DNA of 64,000 nucleotides, taken from the NCBI RefSeq assembly GCF_001305675.1, contig NZ_CP011853.1, positions 2,046,001 to 2,110,000 of the forward strand. The letters are read 5' to 3'. Origin of the DNA: Gordonia phthalatica. GTDB taxonomy: Bacteria > Actinomycetota > Actinomycetes > Mycobacteriales > Mycobacteriaceae. The notes under the pieces are model-generated. The model saw only the letters and a program-made list of their open reading frames with translations. It was not told where the DNA came from and made no database searches. Of this stretch, positions 33,012-40,975 are shown in pieces. The position numbers and the translations under genes were made by a program. Position 1 is the first letter of the stretch, and each line of letters begins with the position of its first letter.

Positions 33012-33832
33012 TGACGGGGACGGCACGCAGAGCCGCGGTGCTGGGATCACCGGTCGCGCACTCCAAGTCTCCCGCCCTGCACCGGGCCGCGTACGCGGCG
33101 CTCGGACTGGAGGGCTGGACGTACGACGCCCTCGACACCGACGCCGACCAGCTGCCGGATCGCGTCGGGAACGCCGGATCGGAGTGGATCGGTTTCTCGG
33201 TCACGATGCCGTGCAAGTTCGCCGCCCTGGCGTTCGCCGATGAGCGGACCCGACGCGCGGAACTGGTCGGATCGGCCAACACCCTGGTCCGGATCGACGG
33301 CGGGTGGCGCGCCGACTGCACCGACATCGACGGCATGACCGGAGCGCTGGTCGAGGTCGGGGTGCCCGCGACCGCCGACCGCGCGGTCGTCATCGGGGCG
33401 GGCGGCACCGCGCGTCCGACGATCGCCGCGCTCGCCGACGCCGGGATCACCGAGGTCGCGGTGGTGGCGCGCAGCGCGGACCGGGCGCGGGGCGTGCTCG
33501 ATCTGGCGGGTGAGTTCGGCATCACCGCCCGGGTCATCGGCTTCGAGTCCGGGACGGTGCTGCGTGACGCGTGCACCGAGGCCGACGTGACGGTCTCGAC
33601 CGTTCCCGCGCCCGCGGCAGCGGTGCTCGCACCGTCGGTGTCGGCGGCCGCCCGATTCGTCGACGTCATCTACGACCCCTGGCCCACGCCGCTCGCCGCG
33701 GCGGTGGCGGAGGCCGGCGGAACCGTCGTCGGCGGTCTGGTGATGCTGCTGAATCAGGCGTACAGCCAGGTGGAGCAGTTCACCGGTCTCCCGGCGCCGA
33801 AAGCGGCGATGGCCGCGGCCGTTGGACTCTGA
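33011..33832 (+). CDS. aroE: Shikimate dehydrogenase
   Basis: A 273-residue NADP-dependent enzyme that reduces 3-dehydroshikimate to shikimate. It has GSPVAHSKSPALHRAAY, the substrate lysine region in VTMPCKFAALAF, ADCTDIDGMTGAL, the nucleotide-binding VIGAGGTARPTIAAL and the C-terminal GGLVMLLNQAYSQVEQFTG. It begins in a one-base overlap with mltG (TGATG). aroC, aroK and aroB follow 1.3 kb downstream after two unrelated genes. Confidence 0.95.
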   Translation: MTGTARRAAVLGSPVAHSKSPALHRAAYAALGLEGWTYDALDTDADQLPDRVGNAGSEWIGFSVTMPCKFAALAFADERTRRAELVGSANTLVRIDGGWRADCTDIDGMTGALVEVGVPATADRAVVIGAGGTARPTIAALADAGITEVAVVARSADRARGVLDLAGEFGITARVIGFESGTVLRDACTEADVTVSTVPAPAAAVLAPSVSAAARFVDVIYDPWPTPLAAAVAEAGGTVVGGLVMLLNQAYSQVEQFTGLPAPKAAMAAAVGL

Positions 33833-33863
33833 TCAACGGCTCTGACCAGCAGTTCCGCAGATC

Positions 33864-33872
33864 TGTGGACAA
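33864..33872 (-). promoter_or_regulatory. DnaA-box-like 9-mer upstream of the prepilin peptidase gene
   Basis: TGTGGACAA is the complement of TTGTCCACA, the form common at mycobacterial oriC. It lies 42 bases before the start codon, in the context TTCCGCAGATCTGTGGACAA, nearly the same as before the AbiEi/DUF559-like gene. Function unproven. Confidence 0.4.
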
Positions 33873-33914
33873 CTGTTTTGCCGTCCTCGGCCTCGATGGC
33901 GGAGCGTTGACGGC

Positions 33915-34316
33915 ATGTCGCCGGTCCTGCTCGTCGTCGCCATCGCACTGATCGCCGGGTGGCTGCTTGCCGTCGCCGTGATCGATCAGCGCACCGGACG
34001 GATTCCGAACCGACTGGTGCTGCCCGCCGTCGCGGGCACCGCGGTCGTCGCCCTCCTCGTCCCGGCGGTCGGTCTCTCGGCCTGCGTCCTGGCCGTCCCG
34101 TACCTCGCGGCGTTCGCCTGCGGCACCGTCGGCGGGGGAGACGTGAAGTTGGCGGTGCCCTGCGGCGGCCTCCTCGCCGATCCGGTGACCGCGGTGCTCG
34201 CGGCACTCCTGGCGGCGGTCGGGACGCTGCTGGTGTCGCTCGCCACGAAGCGGTCTCGACATCCGCACGGACCGGCTCTCACCATCACCACTGTGTTACT
34301 AATGATGCTCAAGTGA
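33915..34316 (+). CDS. Orphan A24-type prepilin peptidase (minimal form)
   Basis: A 133-residue membrane aspartic peptidase of family A24. It lacks the N-terminal methylase domain of PilD but keeps both catalytic motifs: D24 in IDQRTGRIPN and D76 in GGGDVKLA. About four hydrophobic segments are visible (residues 3-22, 34-52, 54-70, 86-104). Such short enzymes process Flp/Tad-type pilins, but no pilin or tad genes are in this window; the substrate must be elsewhere or absent. A homologue sits after aroE in mycobacteria (Rv2551c), so the position is ancestral. Confidence 0.85.
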   Translation: MSPVLLVVAIALIAGWLLAVAVIDQRTGRIPNRLVLPAVAGTAVVALLVPAVGLSACVLAVPYLAAFACGTVGGGDVKLAVPCGGLLADPVTAVLAALLAAVGTLLVSLATKRSRHPHGPALTITTVLLMMLK

Positions 34317-34326
34317 CTAATGATGC
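34298..34326 (+). repeat. 11-bp direct repeat at the end of the prepilin peptidase gene
   Basis: ACTAATGATGC occurs at 34298-34308 and again at 34316-34326, 18 bases apart start to start. The first copy is inside the coding end, the second just outside. Significance unknown. Confidence 0.6.
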
Positions 34327-34363
34327 GTACGGCTCATGTCTCGACCGGAGGACCGACCACACC

Positions 34364-35104
34364 ATGACCATGACCCGACGTGCGTTTCTGACCGGAACGG
34401 TGGCGCTCGGCGCCGCGGGCCTGACGACCGGCCTCGCATCCGGGCACGCGTCGGCGCTGGGTTCCTCCGACCTGCCGCCGAGCGCTGCGGACACCGACTT
34501 CGGAACGCTGCTCGACTACTCGGCAGGAGTGCCGGCGGCGCCCGCGATCGCCGCGGCCGGATACGCCGGAGTCATCCGGTATGTCTCCGATCGACGTCCG
34601 GACGCCGAGTGGATGCGCGGGAAGCCGTTCACGAAGGCGGAGGCCGACGCCCTCCGAACCGCCGGCCGGTCCATCGTCTCGTGCTACCAGTTCGGTCGTG
34701 CGGACACCGCGGACTGGCTCGGCGGCTATGCCGCAGGCGTCGAGCACGCGCGACGCGGAGACGCGATCCATCGAGCCGCCGGAGGGCCGCCGACGGCACC
34801 GATCTACGCCTCCATCGACGACGATCCGTCGCCGATCCAGATCTACACCCAGGTGCTTCCGTATCTCTTCGGGTGGCGGTCGGTGATCGGCGCGGCCCGC
34901 GTCGGCGTGTACGCGAACGCTCCGACCATCCAGACGGCGTCGTCGCTCGGGGCGGCGTCCTGGTTCTGGCAGCACAACTGGGGCACCCCGACCGGGTACC
35001 GTCACCCGGCTGCTCACCTGCAACAACTCCGAGGTCAGCAGGTCGTCGACGGTGTCCTGGTGGACCTCAACGCGATCCGACAGGCCTCGTACGGGCAGTG
35101 GTGA
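34364..35104 (+). CDS. Tat-exported DUF1906 (glycoside hydrolase-like) protein
   Basis: A 246-residue secreted protein. The N-terminus has a twin-arginine signal (TRRAFLTGTVALGAAGL) ending near residue 30, followed by one DUF1906 domain with a TIM-barrel/lysozyme-like layout: FGTLLDYSAGVPAAPAIAAAGYAGVIRYVSD, SIVSCYQFG, APIYASIDDDP, VGVYANAPTIQ, WFWQHNWG and VDGVLVDLN. Members are related to GH25-type hydrolases and thought to act on cell-wall material; the activity here is not established. GGAGG lies 12 bases before the ATG; the next ATG (34370) is an alternative start. It separates aroE from aroC. Confidence 0.82.
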   Translation: MTMTRRAFLTGTVALGAAGLTTGLASGHASALGSSDLPPSAADTDFGTLLDYSAGVPAAPAIAAAGYAGVIRYVSDRRPDAEWMRGKPFTKAEADALRTAGRSIVSCYQFGRADTADWLGGYAAGVEHARRGDAIHRAAGGPPTAPIYASIDDDPSPIQIYTQVLPYLFGWRSVIGAARVGVYANAPTIQTASSLGAASWFWQHNWGTPTGYRHPAAHLQQLRGQQVVDGVLVDLNAIRQASYGQW

Positions 35105-35162
35105 CCGACGCCGCCGTCCCTGCCTGTGCTCTTCGCCGCGCCTTCTGGAACAATTGTTCCTT

Positions 35163-36359
35163 GTGTTGCGCTGGATAACTGCCGGAGAATCCCATGGCCC
35201 GGCCCTGGTGGCCCTTGTCGAGGGCATGGTCGCCGGAGTGGAGATCACCTCGTCCGAAATCGCTGAGCAATTGGCTCGGCGTCGTCTCGGCTACGGCCGC
35301 GGCGCCCGCATGAAGTTCGAGGCCGACAAGGTCACGATGATCGGCGGCGTCCGACACGGCCTGACGATGGGCGGCCCCGTCGCCGTCGAGATCGGGAACA
35401 CCGAGTGGCCCAAGTGGGAACAGGTGATGTCGGCTGACCCCGTCGACCCAGAGGAACTCGAAGGCAGCGCCCGTAACGCGGCGCTCACCCGGCCGCGACC
35501 CGGGCACGCCGACTACTCCGGCATGCTCAAGTACGGGTTCGACGACGCCCGGCCGGTCCTCGAGCGCGCGAGCGCCCGCGAGACCGCGGCGCGCGTCACC
35601 GCGGGCACCGTCGCCCGGAACTTCCTGCGTCAGGTCTTCGGCATCGAGGTGGTGTCGCACGTCATCTCGATCGGCGCCAGCGATCCGTACACCGGTCCCG
35701 CACCCGAGTACAGCGACCTGGCGGCGATCGACGCCAGTCCGGTCCGGGCCTTCGGGAAGGACGCGGAGCGGTCGATGATCGACGAGATCGAGGCGGCCAA
35801 GCGCGACGGCGACACCCTCGGCGGCGTCGTCGAGGTGATCGTCACCGGCGTTCCGGTCGGACTGGGCTCGCACGTCAGCGGCGAGGCACGCCTGGACGCC
35901 CGTCTGGCGGGCGCTCTGATGGGCATTCAGGCCATCAAGGGCGTCGAGGTGGGCGACGGCTTCGAGACCGCCCGCAGGCGCGGCAGCCAGGCCCACGACG
36001 AGATGGTGCCGGGCGCGGACGGAGTCCTGCGCTCCACCAACCGCGCGGGCGGCCTGGAGGGCGGCATGACCAACGGCGAGAGCATTCGCGTGCGCGCTGC
36101 GATGAAACCGATCTCGACCGTGCCGCGTGCGCTGGCGACCATCGACATGACGACCGGCGAACCCGCGAGCGCGATCCACCAGCGCAGCGACGTGTGCGCG
36201 GTCCCGGCCGCCGGCGTCGTCGCCGAATCGATGGTGGCGCTCGTGGTGGCCCAGGCGGCCCTGGAGAAGTTCGGCGGCGACTCGGTGTCCGAGACCGCAG
36301 CCAACCTCCGCGGCTACCTCGACGCCATCGCGGCTCGCCCGGCTCACCCCGCGCCGTGA
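35163..36359 (+). CDS. aroC: Chorismate synthase
   Basis: A 398-residue FMN-dependent enzyme that makes chorismate from EPSP, the last shikimate step. Signatures are LRWITAGESHGPAL, GYGRGARM, RPGHADYSGMLKYGFDDARPVLERASARETAARV, RRRGSQAHDEM, NRAGGLEGGMTNGE and RSDVCAVPAAGVVAE. The GTG giving a start matching the family N-terminus is chosen over the longer frame, which is unrelated to the family. The stop overlaps aroK (GTGA). Confidence 0.97.
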   Translation: MLRWITAGESHGPALVALVEGMVAGVEITSSEIAEQLARRRLGYGRGARMKFEADKVTMIGGVRHGLTMGGPVAVEIGNTEWPKWEQVMSADPVDPEELEGSARNAALTRPRPGHADYSGMLKYGFDDARPVLERASARETAARVTAGTVARNFLRQVFGIEVVSHVISIGASDPYTGPAPEYSDLAAIDASPVRAFGKDAERSMIDEIEAAKRDGDTLGGVVEVIVTGVPVGLGSHVSGEARLDARLAGALMGIQAIKGVEVGDGFETARRRGSQAHDEMVPGADGVLRSTNRAGGLEGGMTNGESIRVRAAMKPISTVPRALATIDMTTGEPASAIHQRSDVCAVPAAGVVAESMVALVVAQAALEKFGGDSVSETAANLRGYLDAIAARPAHPAP

Positions 36360-36889
36360 CGGCAGGCAGCCGACCCGTCGCAGTACTGGTCGGCCCGATG
36401 GGTGCGGGCAAGTCGACCGTCGGGGCGGCGCTGGCCCGGTCCTGCGGCGTCGACCTGTGCGACACCGACGAGGAGATCGTCGACCGATCCGGTCGGAGCG
36501 TCCCCGCGATCTTCCAGGAGGACGGCGAGGCGGGGTTCCGCACGCTGGAAGCCGAGGTGGTCGCCGACGTGGTCGCGACGCACTCCGGTGTGGTCTCGCT
36601 GGGCGGCGGCGCGGTGATGACCCCGGCGGTGCGCGAGGCGCTCGTCGGCCACACCGTCGTGTACCTCCGGATCGGCGCCGAGGCGGGGTTCGCGCGTGTC
36701 GCGCACTCGGATCGCCCGCTGCTGGCGGCACCGAATCCCGCAGAACGGTACGCCGAGGTGCTGGCCGACCGTGAAGAGACGTATCGCGCCGTCGCGTCCC
36801 TCGTCGTGGACGCGGACCGCGATCCCCAGGTCGTCGTCGACGACATCCTGGCTCGCCTCGCGAGCCGGACCGAGTCCGAACAGGAGTGA
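36356..36889 (+). CDS. aroK: Shikimate kinase
   Basis: A 177-residue kinase that makes shikimate 3-phosphate. It has Walker A GPMGAGKST, the shikimate-contacting DTDEEIVDRSGRSVPAIFQEDGEAGFRTLEAE, GGGAVM and the lid Arg in RPLLAA. The GTG start overlaps aroC, so the two are translationally coupled; aroB follows after 30 bases. Confidence 0.96.
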   Translation: MTAGSRPVAVLVGPMGAGKSTVGAALARSCGVDLCDTDEEIVDRSGRSVPAIFQEDGEAGFRTLEAEVVADVVATHSGVVSLGGGAVMTPAVREALVGHTVVYLRIGAEAGFARVAHSDRPLLAAPNPAERYAEVLADREETYRAVASLVVDADRDPQVVVDDILARLASRTESEQE

Positions 36890-36919
36890 GGACAGTGACA
36901 GTGACGGGAGTGAGCAGGC

Positions 36920-38029
36920 ATGACTGATCCGGTGAAGGTGGCGGTCCGGGCCGCGAGTCCGTACGAGGTGACCATCGGGCGAGGGTTGCTCGACGACGTC
37001 GCGGAAGCCGCGAAGGGTGCGGACCACCTCACGATCATCTACCAGCCGACGCTCAAGGCGACCGCCGAGCAGATCCGGGACTACTTGGAGGAGAAGGGCT
37101 TCGACGCCCACCGCCTCGAGATCCCAGACGCCGAAGAGGGCAAGGACCTGTCGGTCGCGGCCTTCTGCTGGGACGTCTTCGGGCGCATCGGCATGGGCCG
37201 CCAGGACAAGGTCATCAGCCTCGGCGGAGGCGCGGCGACCGACCTGGCGGGCTTCGCCGCGGCCACCTGGATGCGCGGTGTCGGCGTCATTCACATCCCG
37301 ACGACGCTGCTGGCGATGGTCGACGCGGCCGTCGGCGGCAAGACCGGCATCAACACCGACGCAGGTAAGAACCTGGTCGGTTCCTTCCATGAGCCGGACG
37401 CCGTTCTGGTGGATCTCGCGACCCTGGAGACGGTTCCGCGCAACGAGATCGTGTCGGGTCTGGCCGAGGTCATCAAGACCGGGTTCATCGCCGATCCGGA
37501 GATCCTCGACATCATCGAGGCGGATCCGGAGGCGGCGCTCGACGCCTCGGGCACCGTGCTCCCGGAGCTGATCCGTCGCTCCGTGCAGGTCAAGGCCGAC
37601 GTGGTGTCGGCGGACCTGAAGGAGTCGTCGCTGCGCGAGATCCTGAACTACGGTCACACGCTCGGTCACGCCGTGGAGCGCCGGGAGCAGTACAAGTGGC
37701 GCCACGGTGCGGCCATCTCCGTCGGCATGGTCTTCGCCGCGGAGCTGGCGCGACTGGCGGGTCGGCTCGACGACGCCACCGCCGATCGTCACCGCAGCAT
37801 CCTGGAGCTGGTCGGCCTCCCGACCACCTATGACGAGGACGCGTTCCCCGACCTGCTGAAGTTCATGGCGGGCGACAAGAAGAACCGTTCCGGCATGCTG
37901 CGCTTCGTGGTGCTCGACGGTCTCGGCAAGCCGGGCCGCCTCGAGGGCCCCGATCCGTCACTCGTCGCCGCGGCCTACTCGGCGATCGGTGCCAGTGCTC
38001 CCAAGGGCGGCGGAGCGATCATGCTCTGA
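36920..38029 (+). CDS. aroB: 3-Dehydroquinate synthase
   Basis: A 369-residue NAD- and metal-dependent enzyme that makes 3-dehydroquinate from DAHP. Signatures are VISLGGGAATDLAGFAAATWMRGV, IPTTLLAMVDAAVGGKTGIN, KNLVGSFHEPDAV and LREILNYGHTLGHAVE, which holds metal-binding His residues. In mycobacteria a dehydroquinate dehydratase gene (aroD/aroQ) follows; here the coding strand ends in a strong terminator and no such gene is present in the window. Confidence 0.97.
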   Translation: MTDPVKVAVRAASPYEVTIGRGLLDDVAEAAKGADHLTIIYQPTLKATAEQIRDYLEEKGFDAHRLEIPDAEEGKDLSVAAFCWDVFGRIGMGRQDKVISLGGGAATDLAGFAAATWMRGVGVIHIPTTLLAMVDAAVGGKTGINTDAGKNLVGSFHEPDAVLVDLATLETVPRNEIVSGLAEVIKTGFIADPEILDIIEADPEAALDASGTVLPELIRRSVQVKADVVSADLKESSLREILNYGHTLGHAVERREQYKWRHGAAISVGMVFAAELARLAGRLDDATADRHRSILELVGLPTTYDEDAFPDLLKFMAGDKKNRSGMLRFVVLDGLGKPGRLEGPDPSLVAAAYSAIGASAPKGGGAIML

Positions 38030-38051
38030 CCCCGCAGTCCGCGGGATGAAA

Positions 38052-38092
38052 CACGTCGGGCCGGGAACCGTTGAGGTTCCCGGCCCGACGTG
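38052..38092. terminator. Strong bidirectional terminator after aroB
   Basis: A perfect 18-bp stem with a GTTGA loop lies 22 bases after aroB and 18 bases from the end of the convergent membrane protein gene. It serves both directions. Confidence 0.9.
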
Positions 38093-38110
38093 GTCAGAGT
38101 GTGAGTGGAA

Positions 38111-38599
38111 CTATGCCGTGGCGAGCTGCTGGGTCTGCGCTTCGGCGGCCTCTTCCGCGGCGAGCTCAGCCTTGCGCTGGTCGCGGCGGACGAAGAAGCG
38201 GCCGCCGCTGACGCCGAAGAACGCGGGCAGGTAGGTGATGAGCGTGATGAACGAGACGCCGGCGGTCATCTCGATCCAGAACGCGGCCTGGCCGACGCCG
38301 TTGAGCCAGAAGGTGCCGAGGATCCAGCACACGAGGCAGGACACGACGGCGGCGAAGACGCCGACCTTCAACCAGCGGATGGTGAGATCCTCGTAGTCGT
38401 CGGGGTCCGGATGCGCCCGCGCGTCGCGGATGCCGTCGAGACCGCCCCAGATGAGGGCGACCAGGATCACGGCGATGACCGAGAGCCACCGTCCGATCGG
38501 AGAGGACAGGGGTGCATTGATCACGACGACACCCAGAATGATTCGGGCCGCGATGTGCACAATCGACATCACGACGCCCCGCAGTAGCCACGAACTCAT
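38111..38599 (-). CDS. Four-helix membrane protein, B-4DMT-type
   Basis: A 162-residue integral membrane protein with about four hydrophobic segments (residues 5-27, 36-52, 77-97 and 104-125) and a charged Ala/Glu-rich cytoplasmic tail. It resembles the small B-4DMT-family proteins that sit between aroB/aroD and pepQ in mycobacteria (for example Rv2536). Transport activity is not established. It is divergent from pepQ with 24 bases between the starts, so their promoters must overlap or pepQ is expressed from within. Confidence 0.75.
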   Translation of the reverse strand: MSSWLLRGVVMSIVHIAARIILGVVVINAPLSSPIGRWLSVIAVILVALIWGGLDGIRDARAHPDPDDYEDLTIRWLKVGVFAAVVSCLVCWILGTFWLNGVGQAAFWIEMTAGVSFITLITYLPAFFGVSGGRFFVRRDQRKAELAAEEAAEAQTQQLATA

Positions 38600-38623
38600 G
38601 GGAGCACCATACCGGGGAGGAAC

Positions 38624-39802
38624 ATGTTCAACAACGCTGACATGCAGAAAGACGACGCGACGATGCCTCTGAACCACCCGACAGCCGCCCGCCGGAGCCG
38701 CCTGAGCGCGGCGTTGGACGCGCTTCCAGACGCCGACCGAGTGGACGCGATTCTGGTATCGAACCTGGTCAACGTGCGTTACCTCACAGGATTCACCGGA
38801 AGTAACGGGGCCGTCATCGTGTGGGCGAGCGGCGGTGAACCCGGCGACGACACGATTGCGACCGACGGGCGCTACACCTCGCAGGTGGCGGAGCAGACCC
38901 CGGACCTGCCCGCGGTCATCGAACGCGACGTGGCGACGGCGCTCTTCCGTCTCGCCGACGCCGCGCGGTCCTCGAGTGGCGGCGGGTCGCTGCGTCTGGG
39001 GGTCGAGGCCCAGGCGATGACGATCGCCGCGTTCGCCGGACTCCGCGGCCTGGCCGCGGAGCACGACGTGACGCTTGTGCCGCTGTCGGACACGGTGGAA
39101 CGACTCCGCGAGGTGAAGGACGCGATCGAAGTGGAGTCCATCACGTCCGCCTGTGCGATCGGGGACGCGGCGTTGTCCGCCCTCATCGACCGAGGTGGCG
39201 TCGCACCCGGGCGCACCGAACGGCAGGTGGCGCGCGACCTGGAGTGGGAGATGTTCGCGCGGGGCGCCGATGCGATCGCCTTCGAGACGATCGTGGCGAC
39301 GGGTGCGAACTCGGCGGTCCCGCACCATCGGCCCACCGATGCGGTTCTGCAGGTCGGAGACCTGGTCAAGATGGATTTCGGCGCCGTCAGCGGGGGATAC
39401 CACTCGGACATGACGCGGACCTTCGTGCTCGGTGAACCGGCCGCGTGGCAACGGGAGATCTACGACATCGTCGAGGCCGCTCAGCGTGCGGGCCGGGAGG
39501 CCCTCGCGGTCGGTGCGGACCTCGCCGCGGTGGACGCCGCGGCCCGCGACGTGATCGTCGATGCGGGGTACGGCGAGTACTACGTGCACGGCCTCGGTCA
39601 CGGTGTGGGCCTGGAGATCCACGAGCGTCCGGGCATCGGAGCCGCTGCGAGCGGTACACTGCCTGACGGCGCAACGGTCACCGTCGAGCCGGGGATCTAT
39701 CTTCCCGGACGCGGTGGCGTGCGGATTGAAGACACCCTGGTCGTCACCGATGCGGCTCCGCGCCTGCTGACGACCACCCCCAAGGCGCTCCGCGTCTTGT
39801 AG
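38624..39802 (+). CDS. pepQ: M24-family aminopeptidase / Xaa-Pro dipeptidase
   Basis: A 392-residue cytoplasmic metallopeptidase with the creatinase-like N-domain (RVDAILVSNLVNVRYLTGFTGSNGAV) and the M24 pita-bread catalytic domain. The metal ligands appear in KMDFGAVSGGYHSDMTRT, HGLGHGVGLEIHE, TVEPGIY and GVRIEDTLVV. The first ATG is preceded by GGGGAGGA, so it is preferred over ATGs at 38642 and 38663. The efp gene follows 26 bases downstream, a widespread bacterial pairing; pepQ hydrolyses X-Pro dipeptides and EF-P relieves polyproline stalling. Confidence 0.92.
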   Translation: MFNNADMQKDDATMPLNHPTAARRSRLSAALDALPDADRVDAILVSNLVNVRYLTGFTGSNGAVIVWASGGEPGDDTIATDGRYTSQVAEQTPDLPAVIERDVATALFRLADAARSSSGGGSLRLGVEAQAMTIAAFAGLRGLAAEHDVTLVPLSDTVERLREVKDAIEVESITSACAIGDAALSALIDRGGVAPGRTERQVARDLEWEMFARGADAIAFETIVATGANSAVPHHRPTDAVLQVGDLVKMDFGAVSGGYHSDMTRTFVLGEPAAWQREIYDIVEAAQRAGREALAVGADLAAVDAAARDVIVDAGYGEYYVHGLGHGVGLEIHERPGIGAAASGTLPDGATVTVEPGIYLPGRGGVRIEDTLVVTDAAPRLLTTTPKALRVL

Positions 39803-39828
39803 ACACCGACTTCCCGAGGAGAACACAG

Positions 39829-40395
39829 ATGGCGTCGACCGCCGACTTCAAGAACGGCCTCGTCCTCAAGATGGATGGCAACCAGCTCTGGCAGATCCTG
39901 GAGTTCCAGCACGTGAAGCCGGGCAAGGGCCCCGCATTCGTGCGCACCAAGATCAAGAACGTCGTGTCGGGCAAGATCGTCGACAAGACCTTCAACGCCG
40001 GCGTCAAGGTCGAGACCGCGACCGTCGACCGTCGCGACATGACCTACCTGTACAACGACGGCACCGACTACGTGTTCATGGACGCGGAGACCTTCGACCA
40101 GATCACGATCGTTCCCGAACTGATCGGCGAGGGCGCACGCTTCCTCCTGGAGAACATGACCGTCCAGGTCTCGATGCACGAGGGTGCGCCGCTGCAGGTG
40201 GAGCTCCCCGTCTCGGTCGAGCTCGTCGTCAAGCACACCGATCCGGGCCTGCAGGGCGACCGCTCCACCGGCGGCAACAAGCCCGCCACCCTGGAGACCG
40301 ACGCCGAGGTCCAGGTCCCGCTGTTCATCAACACCGGTGACACCCTCAAGATCGACACCCGCGACGGCAGTTACCTCAGCCGCGTCAACAACTGA
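39829..40395 (+). CDS. efp: Translation elongation factor P
   Basis: A 188-residue three-domain, tRNA-mimicking factor that relieves ribosome stalling at consecutive prolines. The tip loop reads PGKGPA with Lys33, the palindromic form reported for actinobacterial EF-P that works without modification; no EpmA/B-type modifying genes are seen here. The domain II/III signature SVELVVKHTDPGLQGDRSTGGNKPATLETDAEVQVPLFI is intact. AGGAG precedes the ATG. Confidence 0.97.
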   Translation: MASTADFKNGLVLKMDGNQLWQILEFQHVKPGKGPAFVRTKIKNVVSGKIVDKTFNAGVKVETATVDRRDMTYLYNDGTDYVFMDAETFDQITIVPELIGEGARFLLENMTVQVSMHEGAPLQVELPVSVELVVKHTDPGLQGDRSTGGNKPATLETDAEVQVPLFINTGDTLKIDTRDGSYLSRVNN

Positions 40396-40447
40396 CCCTC
40401 CCGTCAGCCACCAGTCGACCCGATCCCTGAAGGCCCCAGAGAAGCAC

Positions 40448-40897
40448 GTGAAGAAGCCCGGTACTCGCCATAAGGCGCGCAAGCGCGCGGTGGACCTCCT
40501 GTTCGAGGCGGAAGCCAAGAACATCAAGGCCACCACGCTGATCGCCGAACGGCGCGAGATCTATCCCACCGACGACAGCGTCGGCACGATGTACGAGTAC
40601 ACCGTCCACGTCGTCGAGGGTGTCACCGCAGACGCCGCCCAGGTCGACGCGGTGATCTCCTCGCACCTCGAGAACTGGAAGCTGCATCGCCTCCCGGCGG
40701 TCGACCGCGCCATCCTGCGGTTGGCTGTCTGGGAGCTGCTCTACGCGAACGACGTCGACATCGACGTGGTGCTCGACGAGGCCGTCGAGCTCGCCAAGGA
40801 GCTCTCCACCGACGAGTCGCCGTCGTTCGTGAACGGCGTCCTCGGGAAGGTCGCCGAACTGGCACCTCAGGTTCGGGCGGCCGCCGCGGCGGAGTAG
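40448..40897 (+). CDS. nusB: Transcription antitermination factor NusB
   Basis: A 149-residue all-helical RNA-binding protein that joins NusE in rRNA antitermination. It shows RHKARKRAVDLLFEAE, the WKLHRLPAVDRAILRLAVWELLY core and VLDEAVELAKELSTDESPSFVNGVLGKV. The GTG start is chosen as it gives the family N-terminus. The efp-nusB order is common in Actinobacteria. It is followed by the pyrimidine operon leader. Confidence 0.95.
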   Translation: MKKPGTRHKARKRAVDLLFEAEAKNIKATTLIAERREIYPTDDSVGTMYEYTVHVVEGVTADAAQVDAVISSHLENWKLHRLPAVDRAILRLAVWELLYANDVDIDVVLDEAVELAKELSTDESPSFVNGVLGKVAELAPQVRAAAAAE

Positions 40898-40949
40898 ACT
40901 CTCCCGCGGAACAAAAAAGAACATCGAAGATTTTCCTTTAACGACCCGT

Positions 40950-40970
40950 CCAGTGAGGCGGAGAAGGAGG
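40950..40970 (+). promoter_or_regulatory. PyrR RNA-binding sequence overlapping the pyrR ribosome-binding site
   Basis: The mRNA segment beginning CCAGTGAGGCGGAGAAGG matches the conserved PyrR binding loop (CCAG-N-GAGG core). The same bases contain the GGAGG Shine-Dalgarno of pyrR, 5 bases before its TTG start. UMP-bound PyrR would block ribosome access, the translational repression reported for Mycobacterium smegmatis; no attenuator with U-tract is seen. Confidence 0.8.
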
Positions 40971-40975
40971 TCGAC

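Noticed and set aside
21562..33872. A replication origin at the DnaA-box-like sites
   Set aside because: They are single 9-mers 12 kb apart, without clustered boxes, an AT-rich unwinding region, or dnaA/dnaN nearby.
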